Positions 1 to 11,000 of a stretch of DNA of 64,000 nucleotides are shown piece by piece. Below the pieces are notes generated by a model. That model was not told the DNA's origin. It ran no database searches and was given only the letters and a program-made list of their open reading frames with translations. The DNA is taken from contig JAOTOL010001499.1 of the NCBI GenBank assembly GCA_034440575.1, forward strand, positions 982,001 to 1,046,000, written 5' to 3'. The translations under genes were made by a program, and so were the position numbers. How positions within the stretch are numbered: position 1 is the stretch's first letter; each line of letters starts with the position of its first letter. The stretch is from Imbricaverruca yamaguchii. Its lineage: Eukaryota > Arthropoda > Thecostraca > Neoverrucidae.

Positions 1-580
1 TGTTTTGCCCCGACCTTAGCGATCTTGGAAATTTGTTAGCCCCAGTAAAAGGCGGACAATTAATTGAATATTTTGTTGCCGAAATCCATCATAATATAGG
101 GTCAAAATTTTCATTGCAGGGGCGACTGCACCTTGGAAAAATACACCATAGTTTATTCTTGGAGAATGTATTTGACTTTGGTAGCATACCGGCCACCAAA
201 CAGAATATATTGATACACTCGCAATTGGAGTGTATAAAGCCTGCAAATTGACCAGCCCGTGGTGGCCGGGAACGCATGTGATACACTTCTGGTGTTATGA
301 TGGGAGTATTGGCTTAGGGAAATGCGCTTTGAGACCGTTGTATTCTAATGTCAGTCTATGTGTCAGTGCAAGTGGGATTGTCTCATGTCGTGCCACATAT
401 GTCGGTGAGATTGGTCCGATGTTGTCCATGTGCTGATGATAGGCAATGAACTTGCAGAACTTGATGTTGTTGTAATAGAGGTGTGCCGAGAGCAGTACTG
501 TATTGGCGTGTCGTCGATGGCATGGCGAGAGGGACATTTTGACGGTAACAGCCGACATTGACGTATCGTCGATATGACGT
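1..580. other. No gene recognised
   Basis: Unique-looking DNA. Short open frames occur on both strands but none has a recognisable domain, splice context or codon pattern. Confidence 0.5.
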
Positions 581-668
581 GCTGAGGAGGACATGCTGAC
601 GGTCGCAGCTGAGGGGGACATGTTGACGGTCGCAGCTGAGGGGGACATGTTGACGGTCGCAGCTGACA
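581..668. repeat. Short minisatellite, unit about 27 bp
   Basis: About three copies of a unit containing GACGGTCGCAGCTGAGGGGG stand head to tail. The unit length is a multiple of three, so open frames run through it, but nothing suggests a protein. Confidence 0.85.
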
Positions 669-1039
669 TTGACCTGTCTGTTTCAGCTCTGTCTGCCGTG
701 TACGCCGATGAGGGTGCCCCGCACGTGCAAGGAGGTGAGCATACACTGCACCACAGCCGGACGCCCATGCCGCTCTCTTTCGGGGCTGTGTGGCGGCGAT
801 CCTATGCACATGCCATGTGTCGGCAGCTCATGTGTATCGATCAGCCCATGTGCACCGGCATGGCGTATTAAACACTCCGCATCACCATGGCTGGCTGCCT
901 ACGCTGGGTGTAAACCTACACAACACGTGGCGTCTGTTTGCTGTTCATTATGTTGTTCACGACACGCTGATGCTCGGGGTCACGGCTAACGACGCTGGCT
1001 ACACTGATGCTCCGGCCGGCCGCGGGGTCGTGAAGTGTT

Positions 1040-1112
1040 CCGAATGGTGTGGGTGTCGAGCCCGGGACCCTCGTATCCAGAGTGCAACACTCTAACCACT
1101 CGGCCACTCCCG
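1040..1112 (-). repeat. tRNA-derived SINE head (pol III A and B boxes)
   Basis: Read on the minus strand from about 1112, the sequence has a box A-like TGGCCGAGTGGTTAGA and, about 35 bases on, a box B-like GGCTCGACACC. The stretch resembles a Ser/Leu-type tRNA, but the acceptor and T stems do not pair, so I call it a tRNA-derived retroposon rather than a tRNA gene. The body probably continues leftwards to about 925; its end cannot be fixed. Confidence 0.5.
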
Positions 1113-1216
1113 CACTAGCGTCGGTAGCGTCGGTCCCGTCTCACACCACCCACCCCCTCCAAACACACCCCACACACACACATGCGCCTGGCGAGTGAGT
1201 GCCCCGTGACATGTCC

Positions 1217-1303
1217 CCGATCTCGTGACCAGACCCTGATGTCGTGACCTGACCCCGATGTCGTGACCTGACCCCGATGTCGTGATCTGACCCCGATATC
1301 GTG
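1217..1303. repeat. Minisatellite, unit about 20 bp, before a candidate exon
   Basis: About four copies of a unit like GATGTCGTGACCTGACCCC end within ten bases of the candidate acceptor at 1309-1310. This matches the exon-adjacent arrays seen elsewhere in the window. Confidence 0.8.
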
Positions 1304-1310
1304 CTGACAG

Positions 1311-1390
1311 TGCACCAGCAGCAGCAGCAGGCCGCCTTCCAGCCGCGGCCCCAGGCCCCCCTGCCGTACCAGCTGCGGCGGCAAAGTGGT
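1311..1390 (+). CDS. Candidate internal exon, Gln/Pro-rich, unknown product
   Basis: The stretch is bounded by a CAG acceptor (ending 1310) and a perfect GTAAGT donor (from 1391). One frame (two leading bases, then 26 codons, ending in phase 0) reads as a Gln- and Pro-rich peptide beginning HQQQQQAAFQPRPQ and ending YQLRRQSG. The following candidate exon at 3241 is in the compatible phase. No family is recognised, and the call rests on splice signals and composition only. Earlier exons would lie left of the window. Confidence 0.35.
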
Positions 1391-1554
1391 GTAAGTCGGC
1401 CGTACACAGCCTGCTGACGTTAGAATACACCGCAATGTTCTGTTGATATTTTACTACACTGTGCAAGCGTTGTGTCAGTATGTCTGGTACTGGCTTGTCT
1501 TACTCCTATTCCATATTCCACATTATATTCCACGTTCCGTATATCAATATTTCT

Positions 1555-1840
1555 AGTTCTGACTTTTCTAACACCAACTATTATAGTGTTGACTTTTCTG
1601 GTGCTGACGTTTCTAGCAATGACTTTAGTATACTGACTTTCCTAGAGCTGGCCTTTCTAGTGCTGACTCTTCTAATACTGACTTTTCTAGTGGTGATTTG
1701 TATAGTACTCATTTATCTAGTACGGGCTTTTGTAATACTGACTTTTCTAGTATTGGCTTTTCTAGCACTGATTTGTCCAGTCCTGACTTTTCTAGTTCTG
1801 ACATTTCTAGCACTGACTTGTATAGCAATGACTGTTCTAG
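1555..1840. repeat. Degenerate repeat, unit about 15-18 bp
   Basis: Many diverged copies of a unit resembling GACTTTTCTAGTACT. Open frames across it on both strands are low-complexity and are not supported as coding. Confidence 0.75.
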
Positions 1841-1844
1841 TGAT

Positions 1845-3240
1845 AACGATGACGGTATGTGGAATAAAACAGGGCGAATTGATGATGGGCTCCCTCATGG
1901 AAATTCGACTATCAAGATTGCTCGAGATCGCGCACTGCCAGTCTCGATCACTCGATGTTCATGCGATTGATGCTTCGGAACACTAAGTGAAATTTCTGCC
2001 GTGCACCGCTTCCGACATATTTGCGTCACCACATGCATCGCTGGTTTGCCAAAAATAAATAAGGCCCACCTCCTCAGGTGACGACGCCTCACCATGCACT
2101 CGAAATGATGGGAAAGTTAAAGTAGATGCGCCAGGGAAGTAGATGGGATGGGGGTGGAAGGAGTCTGTTTCGGACGTGCATTATCACGGATCCCGAGGAC
2201 GTGCATTATTATGCACGTCCTCGGGGCAGGCACGATCCAGCTCCAGCGCGACAACTCCACCTTCCGCTGCCGTTGTCGCCGGTGTCCAGGCTGTAGTTCG
2301 CCCAGCTTTCCCAGCTACTCTGACTGGGCCCTGACGAGTCGCAGCACTTCAGACCCGGGAGTGGGGGGGGGGGCGACCGTGACGTAGTCGGCTGGTCACA
2401 GCCGGCGGACAGAAGGCGCCGGGAGCGGTCGCAGGGACGCTCCTCAGTTCCGGCGGTCCGTGGAGCCAGGCACGCTCGCCCGCTCACATTCTCACTGGCT
2501 GAACGCGGCTGTGAAATCGGTCAGTCGATTCTTGTGGCTCACATAGCCATGAAATTGGGTCCCCAGTTGAAACGTACCCGCATCGGTGCCACATGTTGCG
2601 GTTTACGATCCAACACGAACTCATTGTGACCAGAGTCGGCACTAAGCAGCTGGCGTATCTGAGAGCTGCGGAGACATTCTGGCCAGTGGAACAGAGAAAG
2701 TGGAAATCGGCAGCGGCAGCTGTGCTCGAGCTGCGCGCTACTAAACGGTGGTGACAGCAGCCGGCTGCAGCGCCACCAGGGGCCACCTGTCGCCCGGTCC
2801 CACCACCAGTGATGGCGAGTCTCACGGTGGAACTGCTGGCGAGTCTCACGGTGGATGATTCCACCGCGGGCGCCGGAACGGAGTGCCCAAACTCGTAAAT
2901 TGAAGTTGCAAAACGACAGCTAACGGAAGAGATACGTCCCTCGGTTTTTCCTTGTTCACAGCTTCAATGTTCAATGAATGTATTGTGCTGCTTGCACTTG
3001 ACATCACAAATGTATATCCCTCCGCTTCCAGATCCTTGCTACTTCTGAGCATTATTCAGATCTGACACCGCATTTTGCAGCTTCAGTCCATCTGAAGTGT
3101 GAATTTGACATGTGCATGTGTATTTTTTTGGAGCAAGATCTGAGAGAAGAGCCTGGCATCGGTTCCGGCTGCAGCTGAACCGTGTCGCTACACTGCGACG
3201 CCGCTGTGTCGCCACACTCTGACGAGCCGCTCGTCCGCAG
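1845..3240. other. Possible intron, no feature recognised
   Basis: If the two candidate exons on either side belong together, this is their intron. It contains a GC-rich patch at 2220-2490 with a poly-G run near 2366. I could not support an exon there. Confidence 0.3.
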
Positions 3241-3417
3241 ATGGACCGCGCCAGGTCGGCCATGATGGGCTTCATGCGCAGCATCATGGACGCCGGCTCG
3301 CGGTTCCGGCGCATGGCCAGCGAGAGGCTGGCCACCATGTTCGCCCGCCGCTCGGCGCCCTCCAGGAGGTCCCAGCAGCGCGTGGTCCCAGCAGCGCCCA
3401 ACTACCGTCGCCAGTAG
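3241..3417 (+). CDS. Candidate terminal exon, 58 codons, Met/Arg-rich, unknown product
   Basis: Directly after an acceptor (CCGCAG ending 3240) an open frame of 58 codons begins MDRARSAMMGFMRS and ends NYRRQ before TAG at 3415-3417. It is GC-rich, strongly basic and rich in Met, Arg and Ala, unlike the surrounding repeats. It joins in phase 0 to the candidate exon at 1311-1390, so the two may be the 3' end of one gene whose start lies left of the window. It could instead be a short stand-alone ORF, since it begins with ATG. No homology is recognised. Confidence 0.38.
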   Translation: MDRARSAMMGFMRSIMDAGSRFRRMASERLATMFARRSAPSRRSQQRVVPAAPNYRRQ

Positions 3418-3524
3418 AGCTCCACCGGTCGGGGCGCGCCCGCCGGCGGCGCCGAGGCCCCGCCCACCGCGGTCCAGTGCCGCTCAACACCCCCCCCCCC
3501 GCAGGCGGTGAAGCCCCGAGGGTA

Positions 3525-3645
3525 ACGGCCGCCACGGTGGATAACTACCGCTGACGGGGATGTCTGCAGCTGATACGGGGGACATCCACCGCCCACGGTG
3601 GATGTCTACCACGGACGGTGGATGTCTACCGCTGGCGGTAGAGCC
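3525..3645. repeat. Short array, GGTGGATGTCTACC-type unit
   Basis: Several imperfect copies of an element with CACGGTGGATGTCTACC follow the candidate terminal exon by about 100 bases. Confidence 0.6.
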
Positions 3646-3805
3646 GTATCAGTGGAGGTGCCTGCCAGCCGCTGACAGACTCCACCAGTGGCAGTGTCGC
3701 CACTGGTAGAGTCTGCGTCAACAGCCGCACGGCCCCGCTGTCGGTGCTACATCACCTGTGCAGTCGATGCCCACCTAAACTACAATGCCCTGCTGTCAAC
3801 GCCAC

Positions 3806-4062
3806 ATGTCCGGACAGCAAACCTGACGTCATCGGAACATGTCCGGACAGCAGACCTGACGTCATCGGAACATGTCCGGACAGCAGACCTGACGTCATCG
3901 GAACATGTCCGGACAGCAGACCTGACGTCATCGGAACATGTCCGGACAGCAGACCTGACGTCATCGGAACATGTCCGGACAGCAGACCTGACGTCATCGG
4001 AACATGTCCGGACAGCAGATCTGACGTCAGCACCACGTGTCCGGACAGCAAACCTGACGCGG
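3806..4062. repeat. Minisatellite, 33 bp unit
   Basis: About eight copies of a 33 bp unit containing GTCCGGACAGCAGACCTGAC, with CGTCA motifs resembling CRE half-sites. Because 33 is a multiple of three, every frame stays open and produces spurious 11-residue repeat ORFs on both strands. Confidence 0.95.
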
Positions 4063-4174
4063 TCGACGTCGCCGATCTGACGTCCGGGCTGCGTGCAGCG
4101 TCGGCAGCCCACAGGTCGGCCAGCGGGGTGGACTGGGGAGCCGGTCACCGCCTGAGGCGGCGAGTACGCCGCGC

Positions 4175-4452
4175 CACCACCAGCCGGCCGCTGTCAGCAC
4201 CACCAGCCACTGGACGCCACCACCAGCCCGCCGCTGTCAGCATCACCAGCCACTGGACGCCACCACCAGCCGGCCGCTGTCAGCATCACCAGCCACTGGA
4301 CGCCACCACCAGCCGGCCGCTGTCAGCATCACCAGCCACTGGACGCCACCACCAGCCGGCCGCTGTCAGCATCACCAGCCACTGGACGGCACCACCAGCC
4401 GGCCGCTGTCAGCATCACCAGCCACTGGACGCCACCACCAGCCGGCCGCGAC
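4175..4452. repeat. Minisatellite, 43 bp unit
   Basis: About six copies of a 43 bp unit containing CACTGGACGCCACCACCAGC and GGCCGCTGTCAGC. Confidence 0.95.
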
Positions 4453-4569
4453 CGAAGGCGTCCGCCGAGGCTGGCGACGGCCGAGACTCGGCTTCCGTTT
4501 GGTTATCCGCGTGTTTTCTCTGTGGCCGATGCAAGCGCTGTGTTGTTGCCGCCCAGCTGTGTAACTGAA

Positions 4570-5285
4570 CCCCGCTGCAGTTCTGTCACTGTGTGGGCCT
4601 GCTAGCTGTCAGCGGCGGTGCAGGTCACATGAAACGCACTCATTACACAGTTCACGATATAACGCTACTGTTTGCCGTTGCAAAATGCGCAGCGTTATAA
4701 AAGTTGTTCGCGTATTTGTTATCCGCCGGGACATTGATATTTCAGTTGCCGCTTACTTTGTTGTGTTGCGTGTTGAGAGTCAAATACTCGTTTGTTCAGT
4801 TCCGTATGCCCACTCGAGTGGCTGTTGTACCGATGGGTACGTTTCGCTTGTTAAATACTCTTCCACTCGTCCGTGACGAGCAGGGACCAGTTGACTATTT
4901 GTGTATGTGTAAGCCAATGTGTAGCTAGTTATTTATTGCTCAGTATGTGAGTGCACTCGAATCAAACTTTCTGTGACGTCATGTGCACTGGTTATGCGGA
5001 AGCCATTCAACTCTCGTAAGTCCACCCATCGGAAAGTGGTATGTGTTGTTATACGTTGGCTTCATGAGCTCCAGTCTGTTTTCGTATTTTTGTAGCTGAA
5101 TAAAACTCAAGTACACACTGGCATATTGTTGATTCGCAGAAACTACTATTGGGGTGAAAGAACAAACGTATAATCTTCGTTGGGTTTTTCTCTGGCACAA
5201 ATCTGTCACCAAGGTCGTATCACGATTCCCATCAGAAGCCACGTCGTTTCACACGGAATAAGAGGAACATATTTATCCCGTTCTC
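4570..5285. other. No gene recognised
   Basis: AT-richer single-copy DNA between two large arrays. I see no exon, RNA gene or transposon here. Confidence 0.5.
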
Positions 5286-5286
5286 G

Positions 5287-6045
5287 TCCAGTGTCCAGTG
5301 TCCAGTATCCAGTATCCAGCGTCCAGTGTCCAGTGTCCAGTGTCCAGTGTCCAGTGTCCAGTGTCCAGCGCCCAACGTCCAGTGTCCAGTGTCCAGTGTC
5401 CAGTGTCCAGTGTCCAGCGCCCAGCGTCAGATCCAGCGCCCAGCGTCCAGTGTCCAGTGCCCAGTGTCCAGCGTCCAGTATTCAGTGTCCAGTGTCCAGT
5501 GTCCAGTGTCCAGCGTCCAGCATCCAGGCGGCCAGCGTCCAGTGTCCAGTGTGTGTGGCGGATCCAGCGCCCAGCGTCCAGTGTCCAGTGCCCAGTGTCC
5601 AGCGTCCAGTATTCAGTGTCCAGTGTCCAGTGTCCAGTGTCCAGTGTCCAGTATCCAGCGCCCAGCGTCCAGTGTCCAGTGCCCAGTGTCCAGCGTCCAG
5701 TATTCAGTGTCCAGTGTCCAGTGACCAGCATCCAACATCCAGCGCCCAGCGTCCAGTGTCCAGTATCCAGCGCCCAGCGTCCAGCGTCCAGTGTCCAGTG
5801 TCCAGTGTACAGCGTCCAGTGTCCAGTGTCCAGTGTACAGCATCCTGTGGCCAGCGTCCAGTGTCCAGTGTCCAGTATCCAGCGCCCAGTGTCCAGTGTC
5901 CAGTGTCCAGTGTCCAGCGTCCGTATTCAGTGCCAGTGTCCAGTGCCGCATCCAGATCCAGGCCCAGGTTGCGGATAGGCCCCAGTGTCAGCATCCTGTG
6001 GCCAGCGTCCAGTGTCCAGTATCCAGTGTCCAGGTCGGTGGTGTA
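5287..6045. repeat. Large short-period array (GTCCAGTGTCCA type)
   Basis: About 750 bp of roughly 10 bp units (CCAGTGTCCAGTGTC, with AGCGTCC, AGCGCCC and AGTATCC variants) arranged in higher-order blocks. Ser/Val/Gln/Cys repeat ORFs of up to 288 codons are by-products of this. Confidence 0.95.
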
Positions 6046-6049
6046 GGCC

Positions 6050-6345
6050 ACCAGTGTACAGTATCCAGTGTCCAGGTCTGCGGTGGATAGGCACACCAGT
6101 GTCCAGTATCTAGTGTCCAGGTCTGCGGTGGATAGGCACACCAGTGTCCAGTATCTAGTGTCCAGGTCTGCGGTGGATAGGCACACCAGTGTCCAGTATC
6201 TAGTGTCCAGGTCTGCGGTGGATAGGCACACCAGTGTCCAGTATCCAGTGTCCAGGTCTGCGGTGGATAGGCACACCAGTGTCCAGTATCCAGTGTCCAG
6301 GTCTGCGGTGGATAGGCACACCAGTGTACAATTACGACGTCCCCA
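6050..6345. repeat. Minisatellite, 45 bp unit
   Basis: About six copies of a 45 bp unit containing AGGTCTGCGGTGGATAGGCA, which grew out of the preceding short-period array: each unit still carries CAGTGTCCAG. Confidence 0.95.
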
Positions 6346-8506
6346 TGCCCACGGACGGATGAGCCCAGTCACAGTAGCGGCATAGTCACCAGGTTTCACC
6401 TGCGCTGAGCGGCCTGATGTGATTCTTCGTCAGGTGTTATCCCACGAGAGGAAGGGGTCCGGTGGAAGGGGGGATTAAAGGGGAAAAAAAAAAAAAAAAA
6501 AAAAAAAAATTAAAAAAAAACATGCACGTCTTCACGTTTGGTGTGCTCCGCTGAACCGCCTGCTTGGTGTGCGCAACTGAGGGAATTATAGAATATAGTG
6601 CAGTCAAGCCAAAAGCAAGGGAGCACCGAGAGCCTGCGATCCTCAGATTGGAAATGGATCCGGGAATGCTCGAGTGCATCCCCTCCCCCAAACTCGCCCC
6701 CGATCTTCCAGTCTGGCAACGGATTTTTCAATCAAAGTTGCCCCTTTCAGAGAGAAAGACGCTTCTTTGAGAAGAATAGGATGCCGAGTGTTCGAATGCC
6801 TCCCCAACTTCCAACGAATTTTCAGCCGAAGATGTCCTCTGAGGAAATGTGCTCCTGCCCATAACAATTCCTGGATTTTCCCCTGAGTCAAATGAAGCGT
6901 AAATGATGACAAAGTACTGTTAAAACTACGAGTAAAACTTCACATATGTTGGACAGCACACCAATTCCGCCGCCAAGATCGTCTCTGCAAGTCACGTTGG
7001 CAGAATTCCAGTCCTACTTCACATCTCTTGATCATCAACACAGCTCAATTTTTCATCACACATATTCTTGCGGAAGTCACAACAACGCCGCAAATATGAG
7101 CTGGAGAACGACAACAGGCGGAACAATGGAAGTCAGGAGGCGAACAGCCGCCAGCTGTGCATATTACGAGTGGCTGAGGTGACTGAGGGGTTGAGGTAGC
7201 ACTCGATGATGATTACCTTTTCGTTGGGGGTGATTACCTTGGAGGGGAGGGGGACAAGCGGCACACAGCCGGTGTCAAACACCGCGCCGACACTGACATT
7301 GCCAGCTCACTGACACGACACTGACATTGCCAGCGCTCGGCATCGGTCGGCGGGAACGGGTACGGGTCCCACCAAACTTCGCAAGGTCTACGCATGACGT
7401 CCATGGTGCTGGATAGAAATAATCGACCTCACTTCTCACTCAGCTCCCCCTCCCCGCCTGTCGAAATCCAATGTCCATGGTGACGTGAATTATTTTTGAG
7501 CGAGGACTTGCACACGATCATTCCTCCCCTCGGGACCTCGAAGACGTACCGCCCGTTGACCTCGTTGACCTCACAAGGTAGCGTAAGCGATGTGCTGTTT
7601 CGAAATGGGCCAATATTCCTTCACATGAGCATCATTCTTGTTGACAAGCACCAGGAGTTCCTTGAGCTACTTTTCACCATTTTTACATAGCACCAAATTA
7701 GAGCAAGTCATTTTAATCTAAGTGTTATCATCATCTCAGCTGTCGTAAGCCATATATGTGCCATATCACAAATTGGATATTTTGAACTACGTAGACAGGG
7801 ACCGACCCAATTTTGGCAGAACGGACATACTTCGCTATAGATTGCGATTGGTTTTCGCCTTCGAGTTTCCAAGCGATTTGGTTTCTTCCTTTTTCAGGTT
7901 TTCCCAAGCAATAACTTACACATACATACACAGCACTCTACACTCTGGGCGCTGTATAACCACTGCAGTTGATGCGCCCTAAAACCCAAATTACTAACTA
8001 ACACTCTACACTCTAACTAGTCACTATCTTCTCTAGCTAGTCCTCAGTGGCGGGTAAGTAAATGCCTTGACACGGCCGCCTGACAATAACCCTGGTCTGC
8101 GCCACAGGAGACTGCAACGCACCTCCCGACTGGGGTTCGTTCACTGCCGAGCCGCCGGCACGTTAAAGTTACTTTTGTTGTCAGACCTGACTGAAGCTTC
8201 CCGTGTAGTATTATGATGTCGTGGACCATGAAGCGGTCTCCTCGCCATCGTCGGCAGCGGCGCAGCTGCGGCTGCCGATGACGTCACTAGCGTGCCTCAT
8301 TGTTGGCGCCTGGGCGCGGCACGAGCGCCCGGCCGGGGCTGGCCGGACGGCGGCGCCGCCGTCCTGCCAAGGCCGCGACGACGTCGCCGCCGCGCCGCGC
8401 GCGCTCATTGTTCAAACACGGCGGCTTCCGACGTCGGGGCGTGTTGCGGCGCCGCGTCCGGTGCGACGCCGCTTAAAACCGGCGCCGGTGCTGGTCACGG
8501 CGTCAG
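6346..8506. other. No gene recognised; poly-A tract and a SINE-like 3' tail
   Basis: A poly-A run occupies about 6484-6520, possibly a degenerate retroposon tail. At 7965-8035 the words GCGCCCTAAAACCCAAATTA and CTAACTAAC match tails at 19272 and 30626. The rest appears single-copy with no recognisable exon. Confidence 0.5.
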
Positions 8507-8507
8507 T

Positions 8508-8969
8508 GGTGTCGGCCGTGCTCAGCAGGCCAGTGTCGGCCCTCCTCACCGCTCCAGTGTTGGCCCTCCTCACCGCTCCAGTGTCGGCCTGCTCACGGCC
8601 CTCTCACCGTCCAGTGTCGGCCTCCCTGCTCCCTCACCGCTCCAGTGGCGACCCTCCTCACCGCTCCAGTGTCGGCCGTGCTCAGCAGGCCAGTGTCGGC
8701 CCTCCTCACCGCTCCAGTGTCGGCCGTGCTCAGCAGGCCAGTGTCGGCCCTCCTCACCGCTCCAGTGGCGGCCCTCCTCATCGCTCAAGTGTCGGCCCTC
8801 CTCAGCGCGCCAGTGTCGGCCGTTCTCACTGCTCTAGCGTCAGCCCTCCTCAGCGCGTCAGTGTCGGCCTTCCTCACCGCTCTAGCGTCGGCCCTCCTCA
8901 CCGCTCCAGTGTTGGCCCTCCTCACCGCTCCAGTGTTGGCCCTCCTCACCGCTCCAGTGTCGGTCAGCT
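8508..8969. repeat. Minisatellite in the leader of the crustin-like gene
   Basis: About eighteen copies of a 24-27 bp unit (GCTCCAGTGTCGGCCCTCCT and variants) end ten bases before the start codon at 8980. The array is open in the frame of the gene back to 8221, which makes a 517-codon ORF. I place the start at 8980 because it is followed at once by a signal peptide. Confidence 0.92.
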
Positions 8970-8979
8970 CTCGGCGGCG

Positions 8980-9774
8980 ATGGCGAGCGTCAGATGGTGT
9001 CTGCTGCTGGCGGCCGGCTGTGTGGCCGCCGTCGGTCGGGTCAGGTCAGCAGAGCCGGCCTCCCCCGCCGGCGTGGGTACGGGGCCGGCGTCGGCCGAGC
9101 CGGCCGCGCGCCAGCTCAACCCTGACGCCGAGGCCGTCGACGGCGGCGTCGGCGGCGTCGGCGTCGGCGATACCGAGGCGCGCTTCCTCTTCAAGGCGAA
9201 GCGGCGCCGCCCCAGCCGCCGCCGTCCCACCTACTACTACGGCTACGACTACAACACCTACAACTACGACAACGGCGACAACAACGCCGACTTCTGGCAG
9301 TGCCAGCGGTGCGGCTACGGCGCCGTCGACTACAGCACGTCGCGCCGCTGCTGCTACAGCGGCTACGCCAACTGCTGCCACGATCCGGCCGGCGGCCAGG
9401 TCAAGCCGGGCACGTGCCCGTACAGCGCCGGCTACGGCAGCGTAACCAGCAGCTCCTACTGCCGGTCCGACTGCACGCGCGACACCGACTGCTACGGCAC
9501 GCAGAAGTGCTGCCAGCAGGGCTGCTCGCGCACCTGCCAGTACCCGGACAGCGGGTCCAGCTATGAGAAGCCGGGCACGTGCCCGTACTACGGCGGCTCG
9601 CAGAACAACCGGGGCAACAGCTACCCAGCCTACCCGTACTCCGGCAGCGGCTCCACCGTCGGCGGCAGCTACTGCCGCCAGGACTGCTACCGCGACTCGG
9701 AGTGTCCCGGCAGCCAGAAGTGCTGCCAGGTCGACTGCTCCTCCGTCTGTGTCACACCGCAGCGTTACTACTGA
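8980..9774 (+). CDS. Secreted crustin-like protein with two WAP domains
   Basis: A 264-residue protein from one uninterrupted exon. Residues 1-24 form a signal peptide (MASVRWCLLLAAGCVAAVG, with cleavage near VRSA-EP). An acidic, Ala/Gly-rich propeptide-like stretch follows to about 66, then a basic RRRPSRRRP patch (76-83) and a Tyr/Asn-rich segment (85-105). A Cys-rich block at 108-133 has CQRC and two CC pairs. Two WAP four-disulphide domains follow, at about 142-190 and 197-260, each with eight cysteines including the KCCQ pair. A Cys-rich region before a WAP domain is the layout of crustins, the crustacean antimicrobial and protease-inhibitor proteins; two WAP domains resemble the double-WAP class. 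The second domain has a long Gly/Ser/Tyr insert between its first two cysteines. Antibacterial or antiprotease function is inferred from family; a cuticle or adhesive role is also possible. Confidence 0.9.
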   Translation: MASVRWCLLLAAGCVAAVGRVRSAEPASPAGVGTGPASAEPAARQLNPDAEAVDGGVGGVGVGDTEARFLFKAKRRRPSRRRPTYYYGYDYNTYNYDNGDNNADFWQCQRCGYGAVDYSTSRRCCYSGYANCCHDPAGGQVKPGTCPYSAGYGSVTSSSYCRSDCTRDTDCYGTQKCCQQGCSRTCQYPDSGSSYEKPGTCPYYGGSQNNRGNSYPAYPYSGSGSTVGGSYCRQDCYRDSECPGSQKCCQVDCSSVCVTPQRYY

Positions 9775-9796
9775 TGGTTCCGGCCACGCGGTCGCC

Positions 9797-9948
9797 GTCC
9801 CCTCTGGACTCCTCTGAACTCCTCTGAACTCCTCTGAACTCCTCTAAGCTCCTCTGTGCTCCTCTTGGCTCTTCTAGACTCCTCTGGACTCCCTGGACTC
9901 CTCTGAACTCCTCTGGACTCCTTTGTACTCCTCTGGTACTGCTCTGGC
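9797..9948. repeat. Short-period array (CTCCTCTGAA) in the 3' UTR
   Basis: About fourteen 10-11 bp units begin 22 bases after the stop codon of the crustin-like gene, so the gene is bracketed by minisatellites on both sides. Confidence 0.9.
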
Positions 9949-9949
9949 A

Positions 9950-11000
9950 CTCTGGTGTGCGCGGCCTCAGCGACTGCTAAATCCTCTGGCCGTCGCCACG
10001 CCCGCTCCCATTGGCAGGTGTAGCTGTGCGTGCACATTATTGACCTTTACACAGCGACAGCCGCGATACTCGAGTTGGGCGCTGGTCAGTGCAGGGAGCG
10101 ACTGCAAACGTGCCATAGTATACGTCGCAGCGGACAAGAACTGCAGCGGTGTCAGTGATGTGTACAGATCACGCCTAATCCAGCTTCGGGCAAATTGTAT
10201 TTGCTTACCACGTCAAGTATCTCGTTCTGACGTATTTCGGGTTTAAGCGACATGTTTCCCTCAGGACAATGCCTATTTGTCTCCCTCAGAATGATGCGGC
10301 AACCCGTGGTCCGAACTTCGAGCAGAACAGCTGAGCGGAGCGGTCATGTACAGCTCAGATCGTGTCTCGATATATAGCCCCGAGCCACAAGTAGTCATGG
10401 CAATCAGTGTTGAGCCTATTGGCAGATGAAACTATTGCAATATACAATCGATATGTTCCAGCTTTCGTCTTTTATCAGCTTCAGGAATTGCTTGAGAGCC
10501 AACGGAAACTGATTGCATCTTTTTACGGTAAGAATGTTCCAACTTCGGAAATCGTGTGCGACAAGCGGCAAGCGTGGGAACAGCGGGGTCACCAGTCCTC
10601 TTCTCATCAATGCCAAGTCATGGCCACATTGATTTGGAAGGGATGTGTTGTGTGGAAAATTAGAGAAGACACTCATCATAATATATGACCGAAAGCTGTT
10701 TCGGCACGTTTCCAGCACTATTTCGGAAGCTTTCAAAATGAGGTGGACACTTCGGCCTCATCAGTCCCTCGACCTTTGGGCTGAAATGAAATATATCGCA
10801 TTTTAGTAGCCATAGTTACTAGGAAATACTACGATGACCAACTTAAGTGTCTATCTTATACATAGACCAATTGCGCCTGATAATTATCATGATTTTGTAT
10901 TGACCTTTTGAGTGACCTGGGAGTTATAGCGAAAGAGTAGGACGGGGAGCAACTAGCAACCAGAATTATACAAATCGGGTATCCATCACTAAATCTCCAT
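9950..11000. other. No gene recognised
   Basis: AT-rich single-copy sequence with only short open frames. Nothing supportable beyond the palindromes that follow. Confidence 0.5.

Noticed and set aside
2209..2487. Coding exon in the GC-rich patch on either strand
   Set aside because: No convincing paired splice sites; the frames end in a poly-G run.
3806..4062. Cluster of CRE-like enhancer sites (TGACGTCA in each 33 bp unit)
   Set aside because: The motif recurs because the unit recurs; no nearby promoter can be assigned, so regulatory meaning is unsupported.
3744..4568. 274-codon ORF with CPDSRPDVIGT repeats
   Set aside because: A 33 bp unit keeps all frames open; both strands show equivalent ORFs.
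5180..6399. Long Ser/Val/Gln or Trp/Thr/Gly repeat ORFs on both strands (up to 288 codons)
   Set aside because: They are translations of a short-period tandem array open in several frames at once; no signal, domain or splice context.
8221..8979. N-terminal 253-codon extension of the crustin-like protein
   Set aside because: The frame is open only because of the leader minisatellite; a signal peptide follows the ATG at 8980.
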